Positions 1 to 8,356 of a stretch of 15,191 nucleotides of DNA are shown here, piece by piece. Location: the NCBI GenBank assembly GCA_021797365.1, contig JAJZZU010000018.1, positions 1-15,191 of the forward strand, given 5' to 3'. Within the stretch, counting starts at the first letter, position 1; the number at the start of each line of letters is the position of its first letter. The notes beneath the pieces were generated by a model. It was given only the letters and a program-made list of their open reading frames with translations, was not told the DNA's origin and made no database searches. This DNA comes from Pseudomonadota bacterium. Its GTDB lineage: Bacteria > Pseudomonadota > Gammaproteobacteria > Acidiferrobacterales > Acidiferrobacteraceae. The translations under genes were made by a program, and so were the position numbers.

Positions 1-518
1 TAGTCACACTTCTGTAGAAGCTTTTGGATGATGTTCTCGACATCCTCGCCGACGTAGCCGGCCTCGGTCAACGTCGTCGCATCGGCGATCGTGAACGGCA
101 CATTCAGCAGGCGCGCCAGGGTCTCCGCCAGCAGGGTCTTGCCCGACCCCGTTGGCCCTATGAGAAGGATATTGCTCTTCGACAGCTCGACGTCGCCGAT
201 CTTCTCTTGATGCTCGATGCGCTTGTAGTGATTATAGACGGCCACCGACAGCACCTTCTTGGCGGTCGCCTGTCCAATTACGTACTCATCAAGGATCTGC
301 TTGATCTCGCGCGGCTTCGGGAACTTGTTGCGGGCAAGCCCGATATCCGTCTCATCCTGCACCTCCTCGCGGATGATGTCGTTGCACAGCTCCACGCATT
401 CGTCGCACACGAATACCGAGGGACCGGCAATCAGCTTGCGCACCTCGTGCTGGCTCTTGCCGCAGAAAGAGCAATAAAGGAGCTTGTCACCCTTGCCATC
501 ATGCTTGTCGTCTGCCAT
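1..518 (-). CDS. clpX: ClpX, ATPase and unfoldase subunit of the ClpXP protease (5' part only)
   Basis: ClpX recognises tagged proteins, unfolds them with ATP and feeds them into the ClpP chamber in the cytoplasm. The 172 whole codons visible cover the N-terminal zinc-binding domain, with cysteines at about 16, 19, 38 and 41 (CSFC and CDEC), then a linker and the start of the AAA+ domain. The Walker A motif GPTGSGKT is at 121-128, and the sensor stretch [12 protein letters not shown] follows. The gene leaves the window at base 1, so the Walker B, sensor and ClpP-docking loops cannot be checked. The ATG at 516-518 has GAGG about 7 bases upstream. It lies 89 bases downstream of clpP on the same strand, the usual tig-clpP-clpX order; lon commonly follows. 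Identification is secure. Confidence 0.97.
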   Translation of the reverse strand, partial: MADDKHDGKGDKLLYCSFCGKSQHEVRKLIAGPSVFVCDECVELCNDIIREEVQDETDIGLARNKFPKPREIKQILDEYVIGQATAKKVLSVAVYNHYKRIEHQEKIGDVELSKSNILLIGPTGSGKTLLAETLARLLNVPFTIADATTLTEAGYVGEDVENIIQKLLQKCD

Positions 519-596
519 CGCTGAACCTCACTCAAGGGAACCGCCGGCCACATGCGCCTTAGCGCACACAGGACCTTGCGCTTTATTTCCCAGTCT

Positions 597-624
597 AGCA
601 TATCCCCCTATTTACGCTTGTCGA
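597..624 (-). promoter_or_regulatory. Candidate sigma-70 promoter for clpX
   Basis: Read on the minus strand, TCGACA (619-624) and TATGCT (597-602) are separated by 16 bases. The -35 matches consensus at 5 of 6 positions and the -10 at 4 of 6. It lies at the end of clpP and would let clpX be made separately from tig-clpP. A small TGCGC/GCGCA inverted repeat follows in the leader. This is pattern matching only. Confidence 0.35.
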
Positions 625-1231
625 TCACCGAGTCAATCAGACCGTACGCCACGGCCTCGCCGCCATCCATAAAGTTATCGCGCTCAGTGTCCTGCTCAAT
701 CCGCTTGAGCTCCTGTCCCGTGTGTTTGACCAAAATGCTATTCAATCGTTCTCGCACCCGCAGGATCTCGCGCGCATGGATGTCGATGTCCGTCGCCTGC
801 CCCTGAAACCCTCCGGAGGGCTGATGGACCATCATGCGCGCGTGCGGCAGGGCATGGCGCTTACCCTTGGCACCGCCTGCGAGCAGCAACGCACCCATGC
901 TCGCCGCCTGGCCGATACATACCGTGCTAACGTCGGGCTTTATGAATTGCATAGTATCGTAGATGGCAAGCCCTGCGGTCACGGCACCACCCGGCGAGTT
1001 GATGTAGATGTGGATATCCTTATCGGGATTCTCCGACTCCAGGAACAAAAGCTGCGCCACCACCAGATTCGCCATGTGGTCCTCGACCGGACCCACAAGG
1101 AAGATCAGGCGTTCCTTCAACATCCGTGAATAGATGTCGTAGGCGCGCTCGCCACGGCCCGTGGTCTCGATCACCATCGGCACGAGCTGGGCTCGGGGCG
1201 TGAGATCGGCAGCGAATTCGGTTTTCATCAT
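608..1231 (-). CDS. clpP: ClpP, ATP-dependent Clp protease proteolytic subunit
   Basis: ClpP is the serine peptidase that forms a double seven-membered barrel and degrades proteins delivered by ClpX (and ClpA) in the cytoplasm. The 207-residue product has the complete catalytic triad: Ser111 in [11 protein letters not shown], His136 in MMVHQP and Asp185 in DTERDNFM. These positions equal those I recall for the E. coli precursor, so the length and propeptide are typical. The ATG at 1229-1231 is followed directly by a second ATG, and GGGAG lies about 7 bases upstream, so either codon could start it. The gene begins 18 bases after tig ends, which implies co-transcription. Nothing is missing or unusual. 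Confidence 0.98.
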   Translation of the reverse strand: MMKTEFAADLTPRAQLVPMVIETTGRGERAYDIYSRMLKERLIFLVGPVEDHMANLVVAQLLFLESENPDKDIHIYINSPGGAVTAGLAIYDTMQFIKPDVSTVCIGQAASMGALLLAGGAKGKRHALPHARMMVHQPSGGFQGQATDIDIHAREILRVRERLNSILVKHTGQELKRIEQDTERDNFMDGGEAVAYGLIDSVIDKRK

Positions 1232-1249
1232 GGATCGCTCCCGGTTATT

Positions 1250-2542
1250 TTAAGTCAACTCCTCGAAACGCAGGGCCCTGTCGGCCACCTCCGCTTCGGC
1301 CAATAACTGTTCCACGGCCTGATCCTCAAGGACCAGGGATTCCGCCTCCGCGAGCCGCTCGCGATCGCTGTAATACCATTCGATGAAACGCGCCGGATCG
1401 TCGTAGTCGGCAGCCATTTCCTCGACGCGCGCACGCACCTTCGCGGGATCGGCCTTGAGATCACGTACGCGTATCAGCTCCGACAGGATGATGCCGAGCG
1501 CGACGCGTTCGGCGGCACGTTCGCGAAACGCGTCGCTATCGGCCGGCAACGCCTCGGCGCGCAGGCCCTGGCGCGCGAGCTGGCTATGCGCCACATCACG
1601 CAGCCGCATGGCCTCATTGTCGACCAATACCTTGGGGAGATCTATGGGATTGACCTCCCGCAGGCGCCGAAACACCTCGCCCTTGACGCGTTCGCGCACC
1701 CGCCGGTCGGCCTCGCGCGCGAGATTCTGCCGGACTTCCTGGCGCAGGCCCTCGACGCCACCCTCGGTCACTCCCAAAGATGCGGCAAAGGCCTCGTCCA
1801 GGGCGGGGAGCACGGGCTCGCCGACCTCGCCCACGGTCACATGAAACTGTGCGGTCTTGCCGGCCAAGGTCGGCACCCCATACTCCGCCGGAAACGCCAC
1901 CGGGATATCGATTACCGCGCCGGCGCTCGCGCCTTTTAGGCCATCCTCGAAATCGGGCAGCAGATTCCCCGCCCCGAGGATCAGGGTATGGCCCTCGGCA
2001 CGCCCTCCAGGGAACTCTTCGCCATCCAGCGTCCCCACGAAATCGATCGTCAGACGATCGCCGTCAGTCGCGGCGCGGTCGACCGTCCGAAAGGTCTGAC
2101 GCTGCTTGCGCATCACCTCGAGAGTGCGCTCGACATCGGCGTCCGTGATCTCGCACCCCGGACGCTCGACTACAACCCCCTTCAGATCGAGTCGCGGGAC
2201 CTGCGGATAGACCTCGAAGACCGCGACATACTGCATATCCTGGCCACGCATGAGGGCCTTGGGCTCTATCATCGGCCCCCCCGCCGCCTTCAATCCCTCG
2301 CGGTTCAAGGCCTCATAGAAGCTGTCACGCATGAGATCCTGGGCCACCTCATCGAGGAGCTTGCCGCCATACTGGGCCTCCACGATCTTAAGGGGGGCGC
2401 GTCCCGGGCGGAATCCCGCGAGCCGCGCGGTGCGCGATAGCCGCTTCAAGCGTTCCGTAAACTCACGCTCGAACTGCTCGGCCGGAACCGCCACCGTCAT
2501 GCGCCGGCCGAGTCCGCCTGTTGCTTCTATGGATACCTGCAT
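1250..2542 (-). CDS. tig: Trigger factor, ribosome-associated chaperone and peptidyl-prolyl isomerase
   Basis: Trigger factor sits at the ribosome exit tunnel and binds nascent chains. The 430-residue length is normal. The N-terminal domain carries the ribosome-docking signature GFRPGRAP at 43-50, the same place as in E. coli. An FKBP-type isomerase domain follows at about 155-242 (DFVGTLDGEEFPGG, then LPDFEDGLKG). The rest is the helical chaperone arm, ending in an acidic tail. The start is well supported: AGAAGG lies about 6 bases before the ATG at 2540-2542, and a promoter candidate lies 50 bases upstream. It heads the tig-clpP-clpX cluster, and the 18-base gap to clpP supports one transcript. 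Confidence 0.97.
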   Translation of the reverse strand: MQVSIEATGGLGRRMTVAVPAEQFEREFTERLKRLSRTARLAGFRPGRAPLKIVEAQYGGKLLDEVAQDLMRDSFYEALNREGLKAAGGPMIEPKALMRGQDMQYVAVFEVYPQVPRLDLKGVVVERPGCEITDADVERTLEVMRKQRQTFRTVDRAATDGDRLTIDFVGTLDGEEFPGGRAEGHTLILGAGNLLPDFEDGLKGASAGAVIDIPVAFPAEYGVPTLAGKTAQFHVTVGEVGEPVLPALDEAFAASLGVTEGGVEGLRQEVRQNLAREADRRVRERVKGEVFRRLREVNPIDLPKVLVDNEAMRLRDVAHSQLARQGLRAEALPADSDAFRERAAERVALGIILSELIRVRDLKADPAKVRARVEEMAADYDDPARFIEWYYSDRERLAEAESLVLEDQAVEQLLAEAEVADRALRFEELT

Positions 2543-2593
2543 ACCGCCTTCTCACGAAAGATTGGAGTAAAAGGGAAACGCGCTCTGGGCTTG

Positions 2594-2622
2594 ATCATAC
2601 CGGCTTACCCGCAAACGGCCAA
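2594..2622 (-). promoter_or_regulatory. Candidate sigma-70 promoter for tig-clpP
   Basis: On the minus strand TTGGCC (2617-2622) and TATGAT (2594-2599) are separated by exactly 17 bases. The -10 matches consensus at 5 of 6 positions and the -35 at 4 of 6. It lies between the tRNA gene and tig and would give a leader of about 45 bases. No sigma-32 pattern was seen here. Confidence 0.5.
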
Positions 2623-2667
2623 GACGAAGCCCGCCGCATCCTCCTGTGGGTCACATCTTCGGGGCTT

Positions 2668-2752
<85 letters not shown>

Positions 2753-2771
2753 AGGCCCCGACGGGCACGTT

Positions 2772-2777
2772 AGCATA
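2772..2777 (-). promoter_or_regulatory. Possible -10 box of the tRNA-Leu promoter
   Basis: TATGCT on the minus strand ends 20 bases before the tRNA and is followed by a GC-rich stretch of the kind seen at stringently controlled stable-RNA promoters. No convincing -35 box lies 16-18 bases upstream, so read-through from purC is an alternative. Confidence 0.25.
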
Positions 2778-2791
2778 AAGCGCGCGGCAAC

Positions 2792-2809
2792 GGCCAGTCT
2801 CGACCGGCC
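2792..2809 (-). terminator. Hairpin directly after the purC stop codon
   Basis: A 7-bp stem (GGCCGGT/ACTGGCC, one G-U pair) with a 4-base loop CGAG starts at the base after the purC TAA. No run of U follows, so it is either a weak or factor-assisted terminator or a 3'-end protecting structure. It separates purC from the tRNA gene. Confidence 0.4.
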
Positions 2810-3697
2810 TTAGGCGCCCACGGCCGTCAACACCCGCAGCGCCTCCTCGTAACGCGCCACGGTCTGGGCCACGACCTCTGCCGGCAAGCGGGGCGCCGGA
2901 GGGCGCTTGTCCCACGCCAGGGTCTCCAGGTAGTCCCGCACATACTGCTTGTCGTAGCTTGGCGGGCTGGTTCCGGGCCGATACGAGGCCTGCGGCCAGA
3001 AACGCGACGAATCCGGGGTCAGTACCTCATCGATCAGCACCAGCCGATCCCGTTCATCGACCGCAAACTCGAACTTGGTGTCGGCGATAATGATGCCGCG
3101 CATGGCCGCGAACGCCGCGGCCTCGGCATAAAGCCGCAGGCTCGCGTCACGCACCGCGCGCGCCAGCCCGGCGCCGAGCAGGGCCTCGGCTTGTGCATAA
3201 TCGATATTCTCGTCGTGGGCACCGACCGCGGCCTTGGTGGAGGGCGTAAACAGGGCCTGCGGGAGGCGCTCAGCCTCGCGCAGACCAGGCGGCAGGACGA
3301 TGCCGCATAGGGTCCCGGTACGGCGGTACTCTTTCCAGCCAGACCCGGCCAGGTAGCCGCGCACGATGGCCTCGATCGGCAAGGGCTTCAGCCGTCGCAC
3401 CACCATGGCCCGGTCCGCCACCAGGGCGCGCTCCTCGGCGTCTGGCAATACCGACGCAAGCGGCCGGTCCGAGAGATGGTTGGCAACGATCCCCTGCGTA
3501 CGGGCGAACCAAAACCCCGACAAGGCGTTCAGGATGCGGCCCTTGCCCGGAATGGGATCGGGCAGGACGCAATCGAAGGCCGATAGGCGATCGGTCGTCA
3601 CGACCAGGAGGTGTTCGGGACCGGCGTCATAGAGGTCCCGAACCTTGCCGCGGTGCAAAAGCGGCAAGTGCAACGCCGACTCATACAATATGCTCAC
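2810..3697 (-). CDS. purC: SAICAR synthetase (phosphoribosylaminoimidazole-succinocarboxamide synthase)
   Basis: PurC joins aspartate to CAIR with ATP, a late step of de novo purine synthesis in the cytoplasm. Both family signatures are visible: [15 protein letters not shown] at about 106-120 and [10 protein letters not shown] further on, with FEFA where FEFG is usual. The N-terminal [12 protein letters not shown] is the ATP-binding start. A longer frame reaches 3739, but homologues begin near SILYE, so I chose the GTG at 3695-3697, with AGG about 9 bases upstream. This gives 295 residues, the long form typical of yeast and some beta/gammaproteobacteria, against 237 in E. coli. The gene lies 87 bases after htpG and ahead of tRNA-Leu. 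No clear promoter was found in that gap, so it may depend partly on htpG transcription. Confidence 0.95.
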   Translation of the reverse strand: MSILYESALHLPLLHRGKVRDLYDAGPEHLLVVTTDRLSAFDCVLPDPIPGKGRILNALSGFWFARTQGIVANHLSDRPLASVLPDAEERALVADRAMVVRRLKPLPIEAIVRGYLAGSGWKEYRRTGTLCGIVLPPGLREAERLPQALFTPSTKAAVGAHDENIDYAQAEALLGAGLARAVRDASLRLYAEAAAFAAMRGIIIADTKFEFAVDERDRLVLIDEVLTPDSSRFWPQASYRPGTSPPSYDKQYVRDYLETLAWDKRPPAPRLPAEVVAQTVARYEEALRVLTAVGA

Positions 3698-3723
3698 GCT
3701 ACGTGACCTGCCCCCCTGATCAT

Positions 3724-3746
3724 CGCCACCCCTCCCCACGGTGGCG
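3724..3746. repeat. Short inverted repeat between htpG and purC
   Basis: CGCCAC (3724-3729) and GTGGCG (3741-3746) form a perfect 6-bp stem with an 11-base loop. It lies between the htpG stop and the purC start. Without a U-run it is not a classical terminator; it could be a weak attenuator or chance in GC-rich DNA. Confidence 0.2.
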
Positions 3747-3784
3747 GTCCGCGCCCACCCGGGGTTCTATCGTGGCGGCCTCGA

Positions 3785-5662
3785 TTATGCGCCCTGGAGA
3801 CCCAATAACAAACCGTTCAGGCGATGCACGAAATCCGCCCCGTCCTCCAGCGTCCCACCCTCGGCCAGGATCGCCTGATCGAATAGCAGCATGGTCCAGT
3901 CGGCGAAGCGTTGCTCCGAGGACTCGCTGCGTAGGCGCACGACCAACGGGTGGCCGGGATTGATCTCAAGCACCGGGCGGCTGGCGGGGGTGTTTTGTCC
4001 CGCGGCCTTCAAAAGCCGCTCGAGGTGGATACCAAGGTCGTGCTCGCCAGCCACCAGGCAGGCCGGGGATTCCGTGAGCCGGTGACTCACGCGCACCTCC
4101 TTGACCTTGTCGCCGAGGACCTTGGCCATACGCTCGCTCAACGCCTTCCATTCCGGTTCCTCGGTCTCCGCCACCTTGGGGCCATCCTCGTCTCGGCCGA
4201 CCCCCTTCAGGTCGAGATCGCCCTTGGCCACCGATCGCAGGGCGTGGCCTTCGAACTCCGAAAGATGGGTCACCAGCCACTCATCGATGCGGTCGGTCAA
4301 CAACAGCACCTCGATTCCCTTGCGGCGGAAGATCTCGAGGTGCGGGCTATGGCGGGCCGCGGCCGCGCTTTCCGCGGTCACATAATAGATCTTGTCCTGA
4401 CCCTCGACCATGCGCGCCACATAATCGGCGAGCGATACCCCATCGCCGGACTCGGCGGTGGTCTGAAAGCGCAAAAGCTTGGCGATGCGCTCGCGATTGC
4501 CCGCATCCTCCACCACGCCTTCCTTCAGCACTACCCCGAACTCCGCCCAGAAGGTCCGGTATTTCTCCGGCTCCTTCTCGGCGAGCTCGGCCAGGAGATC
4601 GAGGACCTTGCGCGTCGCGCCGCTCCGTATGGTGTCGATGTCGCGACTCTTTTGCAGGATCTCGCGCGATACGTTCAAGGGCAGGTCGGCGGCATCGATC
4701 ACACCGCGCACGAAGCGCAGATAGTTGGGCAGCAGCTGCTCGGCGTCGTCCATGATAAAGACCCGCCGCACATAGAGCTTCACGCCATAGCGGCGGTCGC
4801 GGTCGAAGAGGTCGAAGGGCGCCCGGCGCGGCACGAAAAGCAAGGCCGTGTACTCCTGCTTGCCCTCCACGCGGCTGTGAATGTGAGCGAGAGGCGCCTC
4901 GAAGTCATGCGCCACGTGCTTGTAGAATTCGTCGTATTCGAGCTCGGTGATGTCCTGGCGCGGTCGTGCCCACAGCGCCGCGGCCTTATTGACGGTCTCT
5001 GACGCGCCGTCGGCAGCGGGCATGACGATGGGCAGGGTAATATGGTCCGAGTAGCGGCGTATGATTGCCTTCAGGCGGTGATCGTCGAGGAATTCGTCCT
5101 CCCCCTCACGCACATGCAGGACCACCGCGGTGCCACGCTCCGGGCGCTCCACTGTCTCCACCGTATAGTCGCCCGTGCCCGCCGATTCCCACCTCACGCC
5201 CTGGGCGCTGGCGGTTCCGGCGCGGCGCGTCAACAGCGTCACCCGGTCGGCGACCATGAACGCCGAATAGAAACCCACGCCGAACTGCCCGATGAGGCGC
5301 GCGTCCTTGGCCTCGTCGCCGGTCAGCCTCTCGAAGAACCGGCGCGTCCCGGAACTTGCGATCGTACCGATGTTTTCGATGACCTCGTCACGCGTCATGC
5401 CAATGCCGTTGTCGGCGATGGTTATGGTGCGCGCGGCCTTGTCGACCTGTACGCGGATCTTGAGGTCGGAATCGCCCTCATAAAGCGATTCATCGCGCAG
5501 CGCCTCGAAGCGCAGCTTGTCGACGGCGTCGGAGGCGTTCGAGATCAACTCGCGTAGGAATATGTCTTTGTCGCTGTAGAGCGAATGAATCATGAGGTCG
5601 AGGAGCTGGCGCACCTCGGTCTGAAAGCCCAGGGTCTGTTTTTCGGTCGTCGTCATGGCCAC
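3785..5662 (-). CDS. htpG: HtpG, bacterial Hsp90 chaperone
   Basis: HtpG is the cytoplasmic ATP-dependent Hsp90 homologue that remodels client proteins together with DnaK. The 625-residue length is normal. The N-terminal GHKL ATPase domain shows Glu38 and Asn42 in [17 protein letters not shown] at about 84-90, GTIASSGT at 99-106 and the lid and glycine-rich segment [12 protein letters not shown] at 125-136. The middle domain keeps LNVSREILQ with the conserved arginine, and a C-terminal dimerisation region follows. Two starts are possible: GTG at 5660-5662 and ATG at 5654-5656, two codons downstream. AGAGG lies 6 bases before the GTG but 12 before the ATG, so I chose GTG. A heat-shock-type promoter candidate precedes it. 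Identification is secure; only the first residues are in doubt. Confidence 0.97.
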   Translation of the reverse strand: MAMTTTEKQTLGFQTEVRQLLDLMIHSLYSDKDIFLRELISNASDAVDKLRFEALRDESLYEGDSDLKIRVQVDKAARTITIADNGIGMTRDEVIENIGTIASSGTRRFFERLTGDEAKDARLIGQFGVGFYSAFMVADRVTLLTRRAGTASAQGVRWESAGTGDYTVETVERPERGTAVVLHVREGEDEFLDDHRLKAIIRRYSDHITLPIVMPAADGASETVNKAAALWARPRQDITELEYDEFYKHVAHDFEAPLAHIHSRVEGKQEYTALLFVPRRAPFDLFDRDRRYGVKLYVRRVFIMDDAEQLLPNYLRFVRGVIDAADLPLNVSREILQKSRDIDTIRSGATRKVLDLLAELAEKEPEKYRTFWAEFGVVLKEGVVEDAGNRERIAKLLRFQTTAESGDGVSLADYVARMVEGQDKIYYVTAESAAAARHSPHLEIFRRKGIEVLLLTDRIDEWLVTHLSEFEGHALRSVAKGDLDLKGVGRDEDGPKVAETEEPEWKALSERMAKVLGDKVKEVRVSHRLTESPACLVAGEHDLGIHLERLLKAAGQNTPASRPVLEINPGHPLVVRLRSESSEQRFADWTMLLFDQAILAEGGTLEDGADFVHRLNGLLLGLQGA

Positions 5663-5668
5663 TCGTAA

Positions 5669-5673
5669 CCTCT
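5669..5673 (-). promoter_or_regulatory. Ribosome binding site that decides the htpG start
   Basis: AGAGG on the minus strand is 6 bases from the GTG at 5662 and 12 bases from the alternative ATG at 5656. The spacing favours the GTG codon. Confidence 0.5.
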
Positions 5674-5700
5674 AGGTGCTGTGCCGGAATACCAGCCCGC

Positions 5701-5730
5701 TCATTGGGGGCATGTCCCGAAAAATTCAAC
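5701..5730 (-). promoter_or_regulatory. Candidate sigma-32 (heat-shock) promoter for htpG
   Basis: On the minus strand GTTGAA (5725-5730) is followed after 15 bases by CCCCAATGA (5701-5709). The proteobacterial RpoH consensus is approximately CTTGAA, 13-15 bases, CCCCATnT. Transcription would start about 30 bases before the GTG start. The -35 element overlaps the last codon and TGA stop of the upstream cyclase gene. htpG is a classical RpoH target in E. coli, so the position fits the gene. Confidence 0.6.
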
Positions 5731-8356
5731 CTCGCGTGATCCCATGGGCCCGCAAATAGGCGGTCGCGGCCTCGACATCGAGCGGCGCGGCGATATAGCG
5801 CCCCTGCAGGACATCACACGCGGCCTCTGTCAGGAAGCGATACTGGGCGGCGGTCTCGACGCCGCTTGCCATCACCTTCAGGCTCAGCGCCCTCCCGAGC
5901 GCGATGAGGGCGAGCACCACCGCCTCGTCATGTTCGTCGCCGATCCCGGCGACGAACGCCGCCTCGATCTTGAGGGCCTCGACCCGCAGTCGGCGCAGTG
6001 AAGCGAGGGTCGGGGACGCGCCCCCGAAATTCTGCACCACCAACCGCACGCCTCGCTCCTGCAGCCGCAGGAGGCGCTCGGCCAGAGGGTCCTCGGCATC
6101 GACAAACAGTTTCTCGGCAAGCTCCAAGACGAGATCGTCGGGACGCAGGCCGCATTCCTCCAGAACCGTGTCGATCATCTCCGCCAGGCCCTCGTGCGCG
6201 CACTGATCGCCGGATATGTTGACGGCCACGGGAAAGGCCCCCAGGCCCAGATCCCGCCATCGCCGGTTCTGGCGGCAGGCCGATCGCAGCACCCACGTAC
6301 CGAGCTCGACCATGAGCCCGGCCTCCTCCAGGGCCGCCAGAAACTCCCCGGGGTACTTGACCCCCTCGGTCGGGTGCGTCCATCGCAGCAGCGCCTCCAT
6401 GGCCACCAATTGCCGGTTCGCGGCCCGCACCTGCGGCTGATAAACGAGCGAGAATTCCTCACGCTCCAAGGCCTGGCGGAGGTCCGCGGCCCGCGCCAGC
6501 AGAGAATCCGATGGCCGGCTCATGTCGCCACCGCCGAAGAACCGGTAGGCGTTTTTGCCCGCGGCCTTGGCCTCATACATAGCGGCATCGGCGGCACGCA
6601 CGAGCGCCCGACTGTCGCCGCTGTCGTCCGGGTAGACGGCGATACCGATACTGACCCCGAGCATGACCTCGCCCAAGGCCACGACCAGCGGTTCGCGAAA
6701 CGCCGCCATGATCTTGTGGACCACGGGCAGCGCATCCTGACCGGTACGCAGCCCCGGCAGGACCACCGCAAATTCGTCCCCCCCGAGGCGCGCGAGGGTA
6801 TCGGTGGTACGCACCACGCGTCGCAAGCGGTCCGCTATGAGCACCAGCACCCGGTCGCCGGTGCTATGACCGAGCGTATCGTTCACCCGCTTGAATCCAT
6901 CCACATCCAGAAACAGCAGCGCGACCGCCCCGCCGCCCGCCCGGACCTCGGCCACGGCCCGCTCGAGACGCTCATGGAACAGGAGGCGATTGGCAAGTTC
7001 GGTCAACGGGTCGTGCGTCGCCTGATGGGCCAGACGCTCGGTCAAGACGCGCTTTTCTGCGGCATCCCGCAGCGACAAGACCACGCCCGCTAGACGGCCA
7101 TCGGGACCATGACGCGGCGCCGCGCCATACTCCACAGCCACACCGTGGCCGTCGCGATGAAACACCAGTGCCTCACCCGACACCAACGCCTGTCCGGCAA
7201 GACACTCGGCCACAGGATCGAACGGGGTGCCCCGATATTCATCGAGACAGGGCAGGACATCGTGGAGCACGCGTCCGTGCACCGCCGACTGCGTCCAGCC
7301 GGTGAGTCGCTCGGCGGCGCGGTTCAGGTATTCGATGCGGCCGTCGCGATTGGTGGCGAACACCGCCTCGGCGAGCGACTGCACAATCCCCTCGATCTCG
7401 ATCTTGGCCTCGGACCATCGTCCTTCCACCGCGATCCGTTCGCGAACCAGCCGCGTCTCGCCGCGCACCACGCTCACGTACACGATTCCGATCGCCGCCC
7501 ATACCGCGCACAGCCAGATCGCGGCCCCATAGGCGGCCTCGCGGCCGCGCGCATATACCGCGCCTAACGGCCTCAGGGCAAAGACCGCAAACGCATAACC
7601 GGGAACCCGTTGATAAGCACCCAACCAGCGGTTGCCATGCCCCCCGAGGTCGACGGTCAGGCGGCCGGCCGGCCGTTGACCGCCGATCGGGATGCGCATC
7701 GCCGCCGATGGCACCGGCAGCGGCGGGCCGATCGCGACGACCGGACCGGGATCCCAGGAAAGGCCCGCCACGGTCGGGGCGCGGACCATCGCGCCGAGCC
7801 CCCCGGACCGCCCTCGGCCAGGCGACCACAATGCCCAGATCAGGAATCGCACGCGCGGTCCCGCGCGCACCGCAAGCCACATCGGTACGCCCTGACCGGT
7901 GCGCGGCCGCCCCACGCGGAAGGCGCCAGCCGATTGGGTACGCGCCCAACCGCTCGTACCCCTAGTCCCGGGAACGGCGGACGGCCCGGTCGGTGCACGC
8001 CACCATACCGACCCATGGGGACCGAGCACTGCCAACGCTATGATCGCCCGCCGGTGCGCCATAAACCGCTGACCCAGCCGGCCGATGCCGAGATAATCGC
8101 CTCCACGGCCAAGCCGTGGCAGACGGGCGATGTCCCGCCCTAGAGACGCCAGCGCCACCTGTTCGTCCCGCAGACGCCAGCGCACGGCCGTCGCCATAAG
8201 CCGTGTCGCGCTAAGCAGGGCGCGGGAGGCATTGTGCCGCGCCCCTGTCCAGGAGGTGATGGCGTAGCCGGCCGCCGCCAGGGTCGCGAGCAGGGCGAGC
8301 CCGGCAAACGCCGCAATCCGCCAGCGCCGCGATCGCCCGATACCTGCGTTACTCAT
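5726..8356 (-). CDS. Membrane PAS-GGDEF-EAL protein: predicted diguanylate cyclase with a degenerate EAL domain
   Basis: The 876-residue protein has a membrane segment at about 12-35, a periplasmic region to about 275 of unrecognised type (rich in Gly, Arg, Pro and Trp), a second membrane segment at about 276-297, a PAS domain at about 320-430, then GGDEF (445-608) and EAL (615-872). The cyclase is intact by motif: DPLTELANR, FLDVDGFKRVND, GGDEF at 525-529 and the inhibitory RxxD site (Arg516, Asp519) five residues before it. EAL keeps Glu654, Asn713, Glu745, Lys796 and Gln851. However, the usual DDFG is QNFG (775-778), LKID is LKIE, and the Glu of AEGVET is Ser831, so phosphodiesterase activity is doubtful. 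No good ribosome site precedes the ATG at 8354-8356. It likely makes cyclic di-GMP in response to a periplasmic or cytoplasmic signal. htpG follows after 63 bases. Confidence 0.9.
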   Translation of the reverse strand: MSNAGIGRSRRWRIAAFAGLALLATLAAAGYAITSWTGARHNASRALLSATRLMATAVRWRLRDEQVALASLGRDIARLPRLGRGGDYLGIGRLGQRFMAHRRAIIALAVLGPHGSVWWRAPTGPSAVPGTRGTSGWARTQSAGAFRVGRPRTGQGVPMWLAVRAGPRVRFLIWALWSPGRGRSGGLGAMVRAPTVAGLSWDPGPVVAIGPPLPVPSAAMRIPIGGQRPAGRLTVDLGGHGNRWLGAYQRVPGYAFAVFALRPLGAVYARGREAAYGAAIWLCAVWAAIGIVYVSVVRGETRLVRERIAVEGRWSEAKIEIEGIVQSLAEAVFATNRDGRIEYLNRAAERLTGWTQSAVHGRVLHDVLPCLDEYRGTPFDPVAECLAGQALVSGEALVFHRDGHGVAVEYGAAPRHGPDGRLAGVVLSLRDAAEKRVLTERLAHQATHDPLTELANRLLFHERLERAVAEVRAGGGAVALLFLDVDGFKRVNDTLGHSTGDRVLVLIADRLRRVVRTTDTLARLGGDEFAVVLPGLRTGQDALPVVHKIMAAFREPLVVALGEVMLGVSIGIAVYPDDSGDSRALVRAADAAMYEAKAAGKNAYRFFGGGDMSRPSDSLLARAADLRQALEREEFSLVYQPQVRAANRQLVAMEALLRWTHPTEGVKYPGEFLAALEEAGLMVELGTWVLRSACRQNRRWRDLGLGAFPVAVNISGDQCAHEGLAEMIDTVLEECGLRPDDLVLELAEKLFVDAEDPLAERLLRLQERGVRLVVQNFGGASPTLASLRRLRVEALKIEAAFVAGIGDEHDEAVVLALIALGRALSLKVMASGVETAAQYRFLTEAACDVLQGRYIAAPLDVEAATAYLRAHGITRG

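Noticed and set aside
3950..5002. 350-codon plus-strand frame antisense to htpG
   Set aside because: htpG on the other strand is unmistakable. Long antisense frames are common in GC-rich coding DNA, and this one has no recognisable motif.
6194..7093. 299-codon plus-strand frame antisense to the GGDEF-EAL gene
   Set aside because: It is a shadow of the real gene; composition is random-looking with many His, Gln and Arg.
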